Source: Trichuris trichiura (taxonomy: Eukaryota; Nematoda; Enoplea; Trichinellida; Trichuridae). From it: a DNA stretch of 64,000 nucleotides. The position numbers were made by a program, and so were the translations under genes. This document shows, one piece after another, positions 19,501-31,166 of the stretch. The notes below the pieces were generated by a model, which was given only the letters and a program-made list of their open reading frames with translations, did not search any database and had not been told where the DNA came from. The DNA lies in contig JBAJFE010000026.1 of the NCBI GenBank assembly GCA_037903355.1, positions 6,076,001-6,140,000 of the forward strand. Reading direction: 5' to 3'. Numbering within the stretch: the stretch's first letter is position 1; each line of letters opens with the position of its first letter.

Positions 19501-22500
19501 ATAAGGTCACGAGTTGATTATCTCGCTAAGCATTCTTTTCCACGGCAGCTGGTCAAGAGGTAGAGCATAGTTGGCATACGCTCGTAAACTTTTTTGAATA
19601 CAGCATGCATTTCAACATAATGACCAAATCTCATTCCTTTCCTAATACAGTTCGACTTCACCTTGGACTAACCTACTATCCATTGCATTGACGAAGGTAC
19701 ACACTCATTCTGAAATTCCTGTACCATTAGGAGCAAACGCCTATTGATGGCATCCTTGTGTACTTATTCCTAGCTCTCGCATCCTATTTGACCTGAGTCA
19801 TTCGAGAGTAGGCAATGCATATTTCAACCGAGCTGCAAATGAAGGAGCAGTCTGAACTCATTGCGCAAAATCCTGGTAGTATTAAAACGAATTTTCAAGT
19901 AAAGACGTCTCTAAATAGCACATTAACTACTGTTGGAATTTAAAAGGCTTCCGACTGTTAAAATATTTTACTTGACGGAAATCATTTGAATCGCCAATTG
20001 CCCAAGCTATTAATATTGTTTACTGGTTCCCTGCTGCATGATGGATAGCTTGTTCCAATGATGCATGTCAGAATTGTCGAGCGTCTATGATTAAAGGCTA
20101 AGTAAGCAACTGTTTTGGGGCCGAAAGCTATAAACTTAAACATACGGTCATTGGAGCTCCTACTTTTTAAAAAGATATTGTAAACATAAATTTTGAATTT
20201 CTAGCATTTTCGCAGCCAAAGAAAACTTGAAAGGTAAATGATCCCGTCGCGCAAAAATAAAAGCATCGTTTCGCCGAATGCAACGCCCCATTAGGGCAGT
20301 TTTCAGTTTTGAAGGAATTCACGCCATCTTAATGGCTCCACGAGAAAAGAAAGAGTTTACCACGAATACTAAGCTCAGCCGAAGTGTTTCACGCGAGAAA
20401 TCAATGGCCGTCTGTTCAAGAAGTATTAATTAAACCCCCGATATGCATTTTCCGCACCAAATACACGTTGCATTAGTAGTACGTTCGCCGCGTTTGAAAA
20501 AACAATAATTTAAACTTGCAGACAGCAAATACAACGTGTCAAACAAGATTCTGCTGCCAGCCACAATTTGATTGAACACTACCAATACTACCAAAAGTTT
20601 TGCTTATCGTGACCGCCGAACTCGTAATGTTTTGATAACTGCGCGTATTGCTTTAAATAAGTTTATCTAATCAAAGTTCGTGCGCTTTACCTCTTGCAAT
20701 GATAGCCTACGTTAGGCAGACATTGACTGAATGAAACATAGAACGTTTTTTTTATCGGTACGCAGGCTTTCATATTTTCACAACTTAGTTATATTTCGTC
20801 CGTTTTACTGTCGAGAAAAGATTCGAAGCTTTTGAGGACGCATCTGACCTCGACATCAGAGGCATTTCGAAGGCTTCGACTTTTCTCTCAGGGACAAAAC
20901 AGGCCAAACGCAAGTGCCTTTGAAAATTGATTGATGAGAAGGCAGAAGATGCACACCCAATTTTCTGTATCAAAGTTCGCAACAACCGCAACAATTTCAA
21001 CCGCTTTAAAAAATGTGACGGAAGGTGAGTGTTGACCTAAATTTCTAAGTTCATTACTTCTCGGCACGAAGACATCATCAGCACCGTGACTGAAAGGCGT
21101 GAAGGATAGATACTCTTTGATTTGCATCTTAAGGCTTTTCGTCGCATAATTTAACATTTTCAAGTTCTTGAATTTCTCTTCTTTTCGCTATAGCTCCGAT
21201 GGAGCGCAGAGAAGTGACTTATCCGAGCGAGTAGAAAAGCGGCAATTAAACATTGGAATGCAAGAAAAGACATTTGACCCTTAAGCTTGAGCGCCCGTTC
21301 TCCTTGAACCGTTCCTGATATGTCTGGTCGATAACGCGTGCAGCACAGAGCGAAATTTGCCATTCATCAACAGCTTACGTTCTGTCTCATTTTTTCTGCA
21401 TCACAGGAAAAGTAGGTAGACGAAGTCCTCATACCCAGGCTACACAGACGTATGCGCGCGGGTAAGGGGCACTACGAAAAGGTGTGTAACAGTACGAATA
21501 AACGCAATGGCGCTGAGGGACGCACTCAGACAACTGTCACTGTCTCAAGTAAACGACTTTCGAGTACTTAACATTTTCTTTTGCACAGTCGCCTCACAGC
21601 TTTTGTCCATTAGAAGAATGGAGTTCGCGCAAACATTTCGGCAGGTTACGTAGCCGGTTTTCACATTAGAGAACACAAGTTGCGTAGACGGAGAACGAGG
21701 ATTCTTACCAACTTTCTCGTCGCATACTTGGGAGAGAATGTCCCCTTTGGAAGTCAAAGGGGCCAACAAATGCATCCCAACGCTAAGTACACATAATTCT
21801 GACGTGTCCGGTTGAAGGCATAGCGTAAAGAGTTGTTGACAGTTGCCTTCGCAGCGAATGACCCTGACCAATGGCCAACAACGATGCAATGCTTGCCAAG
21901 CAACATTGTGATAAACTGCAATTGGTTCCCAGTCCAACACCCGTAGGCCAGCCGAACTGGCGCTGTACAAACATAGACCCTTATCGTGAAACGCTATGCT
22001 ACTGTAAACAAAAAACTTTTTTCTTGAATCATCATTTCTACTTCATCTTACCGAATATCCATAGGATCGCAGTCACTCTGGCCAACGCACTCGAACGTTT
22101 CAAGGTCCCAAAAACGTACAGTCTTGTCGGCGCTTGCGGAGGCCAAAAGTAGTTCGCCCGGATGAAAATCCAAATGCTGCACCGGCCCCAAATGCTGATC
22201 AAACGTCGTCAGATTTTGTTTGCAGCGAAGATCCCATATCTAAACCAAAGAACGGATATCAAAGAGTGCACAACAATGACTGGAATGAAGAATACTATCG
22301 TTGACGTTACGCTCTTAAGAAAACAAGAACAGACCAATCATTTACCCCTTTTAAAATGGTGTAGCAATGGAGTTCAGACCTTTCTGAAGCTTTGAAATTT
22401 TCTTTGGATACCCATTGATTGGGTGCCCATTTTGGAGCCTATCTAACTCGACAGATGAAGCATATGGAAACAACAACCCCAAGGGTATTTTGACCGGTGA

Positions 22501-23682
22501 CAGAGGTTGACTAATACCGCTTATTGGAACAAAACAGAAAGTAATTGAAACGCTTTCAACTATTGGTCATCTCTAATATGAAAACCTTCATCGGAAACCA
22601 AAGGCGGGAACAGCTGACTAATGCTGCGGGAATAAAGAGAAGAGGTGCAATTTTGCACCAAGTAAGACAGAAAACAACTTGCTGCGTTTTATCACCGATA
22701 ATTTGGGAAGAATCGATTACGGTTCAATTTCTTCAAGCAATCCATTCGGACTAGACGAATTTTGATGCGTCGTCAATAGGGAACGAGATAACTGACGCTG
22801 TCAAACAATATTGAATACGTTGTAGTGTTGGAATAATCCGCGGAATAGTAATTCAGTGAAGCAATCTGCGATTGATCAGACAACCGCGCAAGGATTGAGT
22901 GGATAGTTTATATTGAAAAAATTAAAGGTAAGACGCGCTACTCACCTTCACGGAACAATCGTCGGAACCGGTAAAAAGCCACGAACCGTGAGGGCTGAAT
23001 TCCAAGCAGCCAACCGACTTCGCGTGTGGCTAGAGGAACAACATGAGCAAAGTGGATGAAGGTGATGCCCAACATTGCCTACTTGGAATGTTAATACGGC
23101 CTTGGCGGGCGAACGAGTATCCCAGACTCTGGCCGAACCGTCTGTATTACCTGAGGCCCAAACATTGCGACATAACGAGCTATTAGCTAGACAGCTTATG
23201 GTTTTTTCATTATCCGAGATGCTGCATATGGCTTAAAAATGGAATCAGCTAGGTAAAGTTAATCAATACATTCTTTGAAGTGAGACCTGAGCCGCATGAT
23301 AAATCCCAGAATTTGATAATACCCGATACACTGCCACTGGCAAGCAAGCATTCGTCCCCGGAAAACCGAAGGGTTTCAATGGGACAAAGATGACCAATCA
23401 TAGACTAAAATATAAAGGTGGTAATCTAATAAAATCTTTCTTTCACCAAGGAGCGTCAAACCAGCATGGGAACCGCACTGGTAGATTGCCAGAGACGAAC
23501 TGTGCGGTCATTACCCGCAGTGGCAACAAGACAACGTTTTTTTGCCACCATATCAGCCCTCCGAATGGTAGGCAAACCGTTCGTTGCAAAAGAAGCTGCG
23601 AAAAAAAAACAATATAAAGTCACCAACGAAAAATATATAATCAAGAAAGCTTACATATTTTGCACGCCATGGAGCCATTCAT
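10509..23682 (-). CDS. KATNB1: Katanin p80 WD40-repeat subunit B1
   Basis: Regulatory subunit of the microtubule-severing AAA ATPase katanin. The WD40 head targets the complex and the C-terminal con80 domain binds the p60 subunit. Thirteen exons read on the minus strand: 23655-23682, 23462-23595, 23287-23404, 23083-23231, 22946-23029, 22052-22239, 21709-22001, 16146-16310, 15340-15450, 14749-15254, 14168-14427, 10739-10930, 10509-10686. All phases fit and give 801 residues (vertebrate about 655). WD repeats cover about 1-310, with RLW/RVW/KIWDL-type ends and the family-specific LRVLDWEP segment. A Ser/Lys-rich linker follows to about 600. Con80 includes VDVLNVLNQKP, WTLDICTILLPHIQSLL and TTEERAEKCREC. 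Introns 7 (5.4 kb) and 11 (3.2 kb) are large. The exon 7 to exon 8 join rests only on phase and splice sites, so a small extra linker exon is possible. Confidence 0.9.
12117..12282. repeat. Fold-back element 1 in a KATNB1 intron
   Basis: Imperfect inverted repeat. The left arm contains AATGCGGACAACGTTTTC and ACGGGTTTACAGATTTTCAG. The right arm contains the complements around CTTGAAAATCAGTAAGCCCG and ACACTGTCCGCACTC. No open frame is present. It looks like a MITE-type element inside the 3.2-kb intron 10931-14167. Confidence 0.6.
12311..12542. repeat. Fold-back element 2 in a KATNB1 intron
   Basis: Arms at 12311-12393 and about 12466-12542 are inverted copies. TTCAACGTTTTAATAATATT is answered by AATATTAATAAAACGTTGAA, and GGTCCCCGTCTTCAGC by GCTGAAGACGGGGACC. 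The loop is about 70 nt. The sequence that follows, GTTGTCCGCAGTCTTGGC, resembles the outer arm of fold-back 1, so the two may be parts of one composite element. Confidence 0.65.
15830..16052. repeat. Palindromic MITE-like element, family B
   Basis: Nearly a perfect palindrome. The left arm starts AAACTATACAAGTGTCTTAC and the right arm is its complement, beginning AGACTATACAAGTGTCCTAC on the minus strand. Homology continues inward for about 80 nt on each side. It sits in the KATNB1 intron 15451-16145 and has no coding capacity. The 73-codon frame in it is a by-product of the palindrome. A half copy with the same arm lies at 45990-46082. Confidence 0.75.
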
Positions 23683-23803
23683 TGCTGCGCTACTCGGACG
23701 AACGCTCGGAACTGACAACTGATCTCTCGGCCAACTGACAACCGCGCTGCCGGCCGGCCAACTGAATTAAGGCAAGGAATGTTTACAACCTATTTATCAC
23801 AGC

Positions 23804-23879
23804 ATGAGTCAGCGCGTAGTGTCCATCCAACAGCAATGCTCAGCAATGACTCCAACTGCCACTACAGAAGCAGGAAAAG
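23804..23879 (+). CDS. Possible first coding exon of a gene divergent from KATNB1
   Basis: An ATG opens a 25-codon frame ending in GGAAAAG followed by the good donor GTAACT. The translation starts MSQRVVSIQQQ and is Ser/Thr/Gln-rich. It would share a promoter of about 120 bp with KATNB1, whose ATG is at 23682 on the other strand. I did not find a convincing second exon and do not recognise the protein. Transcript data could rule it out. Confidence 0.3.
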
Positions 23880-25129
23880 GTAACTTCTCAAAACTACACA
23901 ATGCAGTTTAAGATTTGCAGGTAAACGTTCAGTTGAATAACAATCTCCCAACTTATTTGTACTACTAAGCAACGGTTCAAAGCCATAAAGCGGCTCTGTA
24001 AAACAAAAAAATGAACTGCAGGCATGTTAAGTAGTCCAACCAACTTTCTTTCACTATAATTTTAGAGGGCTGAACATGCTTGCAAATTATGTTGCATTCT
24101 TTTTCGCTTAATTCGCTTACTAGCCAGGTAGCCTCACGTTCTATTATGCATTATGTAAAATTGTTAAGCGTATGATAAGGGCTACATGTTGGCTTTGAAC
24201 ATGCAGCTTCACTGGCAACTGTATGAGGGGACGTTTAGAGTTCATTGGACAAATAAGTATTGATAAGCGTCCATTTATAGGTTGGAAAGATTTTGCTATC
24301 GCAGAAGGAAGTTCAGCAACTAATTCAAAGCATGAAAAAAATTGGTACGTTGATTTTAGCGCAGCTTTGGTAATTAACCTAAGCGGCTGGTGGTACGCGA
24401 AGCAAGTACAATCTTGCACAAGTCATTATATACGCAAGATGGATAAAATTAACCGGATACTAAGCGATGTGGGTACGAACAAATTAAGTGGAGCTTGCGA
24501 CGTTCAATCAAAGAGTGGTCTGCATATTTAGTAATACAATATTACCTCGATAATCCGGATGAAGCAGGAGTCAGGGATGGTTCGAATAACATAAAGCCTG
24601 TTTAGGCTTTCTTTCTTTTCACTTCATTTATTGTAAACTTTATTTCTCGAACATGTTTTTAAATGTATGACAAGTTTTAAACTTAAGTACACCTTACAAA
24701 AAAGTCGTTATGCATCATGTGATGACGCAACGCTGTTAAATGTATTTTGGCTGCCTAGTCAGGAGGGCTTTTCAAGTACAACATCCCTTTTTTGAATCAT
24801 ACTCTTTTTGCCTTTCAGACTGTCCTACAGCAATTTCTAGACATCGAAACGCTGTTTCGTGCGAAATCATTCAATTCCATCTTCATGACCGAGTTCTTCT
24901 TGTTCTTCTGATTCCTCTTCCAGTTGTCATGGTGATAGAACAGCTTCATCATAGTTCAGCATTGAAATTCCAGCCCCCCTTTAGTATCGGAACTGTCGCA
25001 TTCAGTTCATATTAAGAGTACTTTCAACCTGCTCAGAAGTTTTGCTATTTCTTCATGAGCACTGACTTCGCTGGAACTTTCGCTCACCCTTTTATCGATC
25101 TCAGTGTTGACCATTTCATAAAATGCCAA

Positions 25130-25345
25130 CTCTGCTTTATCAAACGACAACAGTCATTCGTAAACCTTTTCACGGATAAACCCATTACATATTACCGTAT
25201 ATATGTTATTTTCCGACAACAAAAGGAGCTGCTTTCGGTGAAAGTGCTTCAGATTTTCAAGTACATCTTCATTCGCTGGCTGCTTTGAGGATCACAAATT
25301 CATCAATTCTGTTGTGAAGTTCTGCACACGGCTGCGAAGAGCGTC
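25130..25345 (-). pseudogene. Coding-like stretch with one in-frame TGA, unassigned
   Basis: On the minus strand one frame reads NFKVLLLTGDALRSRV and continues through a single TGA into ANEDVLENLKHFHRKQLLL. Another frame just downstream reads FDKAELAFYEMVNTEIDKR. The composition is helical and protein-like, but I recognise no family and found no clean splice solution. It may be a decayed gene, exons of a fast-evolving gene, or chance. Confidence 0.25.
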
Positions 25346-26754
25346 GCCTGTTAACAACAGCACCTTGAAATTTCATTCTTTTAAAAACTTTGCTTCCGTG
25401 CCAAGCCAGACAAAATTGTTGCCCAACTTTTATGACCAAATAGAGGCGTTTTGATAATCTGATCTGTTGTTCTCTAAAGTTTACTTCAAACTCAGCATGC
25501 AAGCTATGGTTGGTTGAAGCAGTGCGTGAAGTAACGAAAACATAACGCTGTGCCGCTTTTCCCATTGTTAGCACCAATTCAGTCTTCGCTGAAGACGAAT
25601 CCGGAAAGCTTCGGAGAACTTCTCTTCAGCGGACTGTTCAATAAGCGATCTTCCTTAAAAGATGAGTTCAAGCTGATGCAAAAGTGGTAGTTATTGATTA
25701 TTGCCACTTCTGTTACAACCAGTAGTCCCTAAACCTTTTTGGGGCCAGCGCGCCTTTCAAAATCACTGCCACTGCCTTTGCTTGCTAAATGGGGCCGAAA
25801 CATTAGGATAAAAGGGGTAGCTCAAAGAAAAAATGTTACGCGGAGCACCCCGTGAAATCCACTGCGTAAAGCGATACAAGTTTCCAGCGCTAGGTGAAAC
25901 TAGCGCGTTCCTGTGTCGCGAGAATACACTTACATGTAAAAAAGTGTAAGTATGCGATTTTACTTAAAACCTGTGTAAAGTAGAACCATTGCAAGTACAG
26001 TATGCAAAATATTAACAGACTAATCAACAGAAGAATTTTCCAATTCACATTCTCGTATTGATGTTGGTACAAGTTTGCTTAGTTCATAGGCAGGGCTCAA
26101 CTTCACCTTCATACTCATTCTGATTTTATTAGGTGAAGAAAACGCCAGACCGTAAGCAGAGCTTGTGGCAGCAGCATTTTAAAGTCTTGGCAATCAACCT
26201 GATGAAAAAGCATTTCGTATCGATACTATTCCTCGAAATCTACATCTACATAGTCTGTTCTTCACGAATTTTCAGAGGAAAACTGAAAATGGCAGTTCGC
26301 TCTTTCCCACCGTCGCGCCTTGGGCGCTTCGTCGCAATTCGAAGTTAATCCATTATTCTTTTTTATGGTCGACATCCGTTGTCGATCTTCAGCCTCCGTA
26401 AATTTAGAAAACAAGTGCCTCGCCAGCGCGTGAGTGAGCAGTTATTGGAGAAAAGCAAATTTATCATCTGTTATACAAGGGCAGTTGAATGAACTTGCAG
26501 CAACATGCTTAAACGCTAAAGAACAATGACAGGCGCCTGTTCTGCTTACCCCATATTAAAGTGGAGTAAGCCAGAAGATGAGTAATTTTTTTCGTTTGCA
26601 TAATTTTAGTGCCCGCTTCAAAAGCTCAAGGAGTTTTTAAGAATGATAAAATTAGGGTTGCTTTTGACACAGCTCGTCGTCAATTACGAAAATAACTGTG
26701 GTTGCAATGCCTCGTAAGCAGGAGCGAGGAGAAGCTCGGTTAGTCACCGAAGGC

Positions 26755-27000
26755 GGTCAAAATCCTGAATAGGCTGAAAATGGACTGCAAAGTTTGGCTT
26801 TGTGGCAGTTGTGCATTGGCATCTTTTAGATTAGGAATGTATTTGAGTAGAAGAGTTATTATACTGGTCTTGTAGTTTAAATCGCTAACTTCGAACATGG
26901 CCGGCATAATAACGCCTTTACTTATCTAGAAAAAATGCCAATGCACAACTGCCGAAAGGCTGAACTCTGCGGTGTATTTTCGACTTATTCGGGATTCTGA
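26755..27000. repeat. Palindromic repeat, family A, full copy
   Basis: The left end reads GGTCAAAATCCTGAATAG, then GCAGTTGTGCATTGGCAT. The right half is the complement: ATGCCAATGCACAACTGCC, then GTATTTTCGACTTATTCGGG. It matches the element at 55983-56257 along its whole length and half copies at 9295 and 39764. It has no coding capacity, so it is a MITE-like dispersed repeat. Confidence 0.75.
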
Positions 27001-27249
27001 CTGTAGGCGTTGGCCACAGACCAGATGCTGCGGTTAGCCCAGAGAGAAAATTTTAAAAAGATCTTAGACAAAACAAAGAAAACCTCCGAAGTCGTCAAAC
27101 ACGCCTTTGACTTATGGACGCTAATCAAGGATGATTTGCGAATAAAGCTAATTCTAGAAGCATTTAAATTATTACCACAAAAAAAATCTGTTGCCTTTTA
27201 TAAGAGAGAATAAAATTAATACCTTAATTTGTTATGATTGTTTTGTTCA

Positions 27250-27552
27250 CGTCTTATAATATCAAAGATAAATAATAATGAAAAAAAGAGAAAATATCAT
27301 TTGTTACTATTTTTTTATCATTTCCTTTCTTTTCCTTGGAGACTACTGCATTCCTCTCTGTCCGCTCGTTTTTCTTTCCATGATCTTTTTGGGTCGCTTC
27401 CTTACGAATAAGATTTTCAGAATATTAACATGCTGCTGTTTAGAAGAACTAGACTTTTGCGATTCGGTGGAACTAACGTTCGGATCATTGGCTTTAACAT
27501 TGTGATCAGTACGAGCTTTGCCGATCGAGCTCCTGAGTACTATCTCTGTCAC
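27250..27552 (-). other. Lysine/serine-rich coding-like minus-strand frames, unassigned
   Basis: Two overlapping minus-strand frames (one beginning MTEIVLRSSIGKARTDHN, another containing SENLIRKEATQKDHGKKNE) look like disordered, lysine-rich protein. They could be a terminal exon of an unknown gene or chance frames in AT-rich DNA. A frame change between them would need an intron that I cannot place. Confidence 0.2.
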
Positions 27553-27957
27553 GGATAATACTCTCGCGTAAGCTATTCATTATTCCAGGGGCTGCTGGAA
27601 TATAATTGGGTTTTTCTCGAATGTGTCCCACAAACAATGCCTAACGCTATACCGCGTTATGCCCGTCGTACACATGAACTGCCTGCTTGCTGTTGCCGTT
27701 TCTGAAACTTGCAGATAAACCTCAACTGCCTACGGTTAAAAAGGAATAGTAGAGCAAAACCGTTCACTTATTTTTAGTTTTAATTCCCCATTAACTCGAC
27801 CTTGGAAAACAAAACTGAACAAACAAGGCATACTTTAACTTGAGGAAGGCTCGGGTTGAACAGGCTGCATTCGTGGCGAATGAAATTCGGCAATGCAAAA
27901 TGTTCGCAAGAGGAGCCTAGCGAACTTAATCGCCAGGGGCTGCAAGAAATGAATTAT

Positions 27958-30900
27958 TCAGGGCACGAAGAGTTTCACGTTCGACTGTTCAAAGTAAAAG
28001 CTGTGACGGTCGTAAAGGATCTTCCATATGTAAGGAACAAAAAAATCTTCGGTATTTCTATCTTCAACGTATTTGAACTTCAGTTCAGGAAACTTCTGCA
28101 AGCAAAAATCCACCTCAGCAGGAGAAACGTATTAATATGCAGCGCGAGACTTGCCTTAAGACCATCGGGTACCCAGTTGACGGCGGCGTTTTGAATTTGC
28201 TCAATAACAGCTTCAACTGAAGTGCTAGCCTCCAACTGAGAAATTCTTGACGCGAAAAAGTTTATCACCTTCAACGCAAACCAAGCAATCGCGCAATTGC
28301 AATAGACTGTTTTTTTACCATTGCAATGTTCCATATAAGGTCTTGAAACATTGCATACTGCTCGAGATTTTCGAAAAGCTCCCTGTGATAAAGGATTGCA
28401 TAGACAAGATGGACGTTGTGAGAAACGCTAGAGCTCAGAGCGGAGTTGAATATTTCCAGTATCATGCGCATAGCTTCTTCAAGTACCGTAACGTCCTGCA
28501 ACTAAAAAAGCAAACAGAGTAAAAAAGCATTAGGATTGAACCTACTTACGCATTCCGATGCATTCTCCTGAGATTGACGCAGGTCGTACTTTGCAGAAAG
28601 TTCCAAATGCTTAAGAAACCGACTATGGCGTCTGGCAAGCTTTTCTAAAAGGCTAAAAGAGAAAAAGAAGGACGGCGTATGCGAGTAGGATGCCGAAAAG
28701 ATAAACGAGCTTACTCAATCAACTTTTGACACACAAAAGCTGGCAAATCCTTGAAACTGGAAGACATATTGGCCAATGCAGCCAAGCAATTGGTCTGCAA
28801 GTAGCGATCCTAAAAGCGGAGTCATTAAAGGCGCGCAACGGTGATTCCATGAAAGGCTTCTTCACACCCGAAGGACAAAGACGTTCTTTCGAATGATCTT
28901 GATCAATGTGTATATGATCAAACTGCCCAAGCTCAAATCGCGCACGTTATGCTCGAGAAACCAGGAAGCATCTTTGGCTGGCTAAAAGAGAGTATTTTAA
29001 AAAAATACAAGCAAACCGAGATGGGTGAAAAAAGAAAAGTTTACCGTTTCATGAATAATTTTGCAAAAGAAATCGTCTTCGCTAAATATGAGCACAACAA
29101 TCAGGGCTAAATAGATGTGCTGCGACCCATCGCAACTGGAATTGCCGCTGCACGCATCGCTGTTGTACAGCACCTTCAGTATTGGCAGTAGCAGTTTGTC
29201 CAGATTGATTCGAGACAAAATGTAGTTGCGGAACTCCATATTCTTGTACACAAGAAAGTACAACAATAACAGAGAAGGCCTGTCAGCGGAACGTTCGCAC
29301 AACTGGTCATACAGCTCGGCAAAATTTAGCTTGAAACATACGGTTGCCTGCGTAGGCAAGCTCTGCGCTGCGTAATCTAAGAAATCATTGTAAGAGATTA
29401 ACGGCAAAACAACTTGACATCACCTTGAGAATTAACGAAAGAAAACAGGGCTACACGGTACGGATTTTCTTGGCCGTCGGGAGTGGAATGACTCACCAAC
29501 AACAACAGGAAATAGAGTCCGAGGTCGTCAAGACCAACGGTTTTCTCCTGTTGCTTGTTTTCCTCGCTCTTGTAACCTAGTTGCAGCATATTCCAAATGG
29601 ATGCTAAAAAACATCTTCACTTCAACAACCCATCACTGCTGCTCACTTTGCTAATGAACTTCAACTAAAAATTGAAGAGAAGACAATCAAAAAAAGCAAC
29701 AAGTAAACAGCCGCATACGACATGACATAACATATGCTATTATCCACTCTCACTGATGACGTCCCAAAGGGCGTTATTACATACCCCTTTCGAAAAAAAT
29801 CTATCTTACAGAATACGCTAATATAATAAAAAGAACACATGCCATCATTATTAAAACCAAGCATCGTATTCTTCGAAATAGTGAACCTAGTATGTTACTT
29901 AAGAATAGTAACCTGAGCAATGATTCGATAGGTACCAGAAATTATTGGTTACAATCAGGAGTACACTTGTATTAATATGTAGTAGTAGTGGCGACGGTGT
30001 ACCTCAGCAATTTTTAAGTTCTATTGCGCTGAAAACCATAGCAGAGAAACTGGGCCCACTACGTTCAACCAATAGGCAACGACTAATACGAAAGGGTAAG
30101 GCGTAGTAGGATAGCTAAGCTTCGTCGTTTACAAGCTTTTGGCTACTCACTTGCTAAACCAACCACGAAACTTCCTCCTCCATAATGCTCCGAATCTTGT
30201 TGCGCATATACGACGCTGCTGTGGTTAATGTAGAAATTAAGCAATATCTTTGTAAGGAGAGGGGCATGAATGGAACTGTAATTTGCGGTTCAACAAAGTT
30301 GGTCTAAGAAACTGTGAACGTACCAACGGCCGAACAATATAAGATCAGTGACTTGGGAACGGGTGACGCAATCGACAAAAATTTCGTGACTCATCATTGA
30401 AAGTAGACAACCCAATGATTCCATCAACGTTTGAATCGTCAAGCTCCTGTAATCGAATGATCAAGCAGGTACATGCTAGGAGTTCATCATACTCGACGCT
30501 CAAATCACAAATAACTGAAAGCAGAGCGTTTATGAACTCTTCGAGGCCGCTATCGAAAAGGTTTTCGTGGTTATCATGAACTTCCAGATTGCCTGCCAAT
30601 AATGGTCATGTTATACGTTCTTTTTTAAGCTGCAGTTGTACGTACCATCCGGCCGCAGAACAGTGTGCGTGAAAAGTTTGACGAATTCGTCTTCACTTAA
30701 ACGCTGCGCAAAGAATTTGCAGCAATACCTTAGCAGCAATAAGGCATTATTGGTATGCCAAAAGAACACGGCACTATGGAAATATAGAATAATCGACGCA
30801 ATACATTAACGCGACCTAAACATACTCTTGACATAGGCTCGATACACGCAGTTCAGCCGCGTGTCGCAGGAAAACGCGCACTAAGGCGGCAAAATTTCCC

Positions 30901-31166
30901 GTAGTTCCGGTATTGTACATAAGTGATTCCAAAATATCCTTGACGTTTTGACTCAAGCATTTGCAATCCTCTCTGCTCGTCAAGTGGCACTGTCAACCGT
31001 ACTGCGACCGAACATTCAAAACTTACTTGCTTGTCGGAGCTTTGAAATTAAAAGACAGCAGCAAATTCCAAAAGGGGTCGTTCTCGCTGATAGGTTCGAG
31101 GCCGGAAAACTTTCGCAAAAGTACATTTTCGCTAAGCTTGCTACTGCTGCTTATCTGACCGCCCAT
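27958..31166 (-). CDS. DYM: Dymeclin
   Basis: Peripheral Golgi membrane protein needed for Golgi organisation and trafficking; human loss causes Dyggve-Melchior-Clausen dysplasia. Thirteen exons on the minus strand: 31027-31166, 30826-30972, 30646-30773, 30361-30592, 30151-30275, 29424-29603, 29045-29376, 28868-28981, 28715-28809, 28550-28652, 28319-28501, 28155-28268, 27958-28095. They give 676 residues (human 669). Conserved segments in order: N-terminal MGGQISSS (N-myristoylation type, Gly2), ISENDPFWN, FFWHTNNALLLL, ENPYR, DLSLGSLII, QTNCLAALANMS, and the end KFPELKFKYVED. Introns are 45-70 bp except where exons lie about 500 bp apart (29604-30150). The last intron begins with AAG|GCAAGT, a GC donor. 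The donor at 30360 (GTTCCC) is weak, so that boundary is less sure. Confidence 0.95.

Larger units (their letters stand above)
23683..27957. other. Mostly unassigned interval between KATNB1 and DYM
   Basis: KATNB1 starts at its left edge and DYM ends at its right edge, both on the minus strand. It contains a possible plus-strand first exon (23804-23879), coding-like fragments near 25130-25345 and 27250-27552 (minus) and 27005-27213 (plus), and a palindromic family A repeat at 26755-27000. I could not join these pieces into a recognisable gene. Confidence 0.4.

Noticed and set aside
24223..24531. 102-codon plus frame
   Set aside because: No known motif, no supporting splice partners, and a comparable frame exists on the opposite strand.
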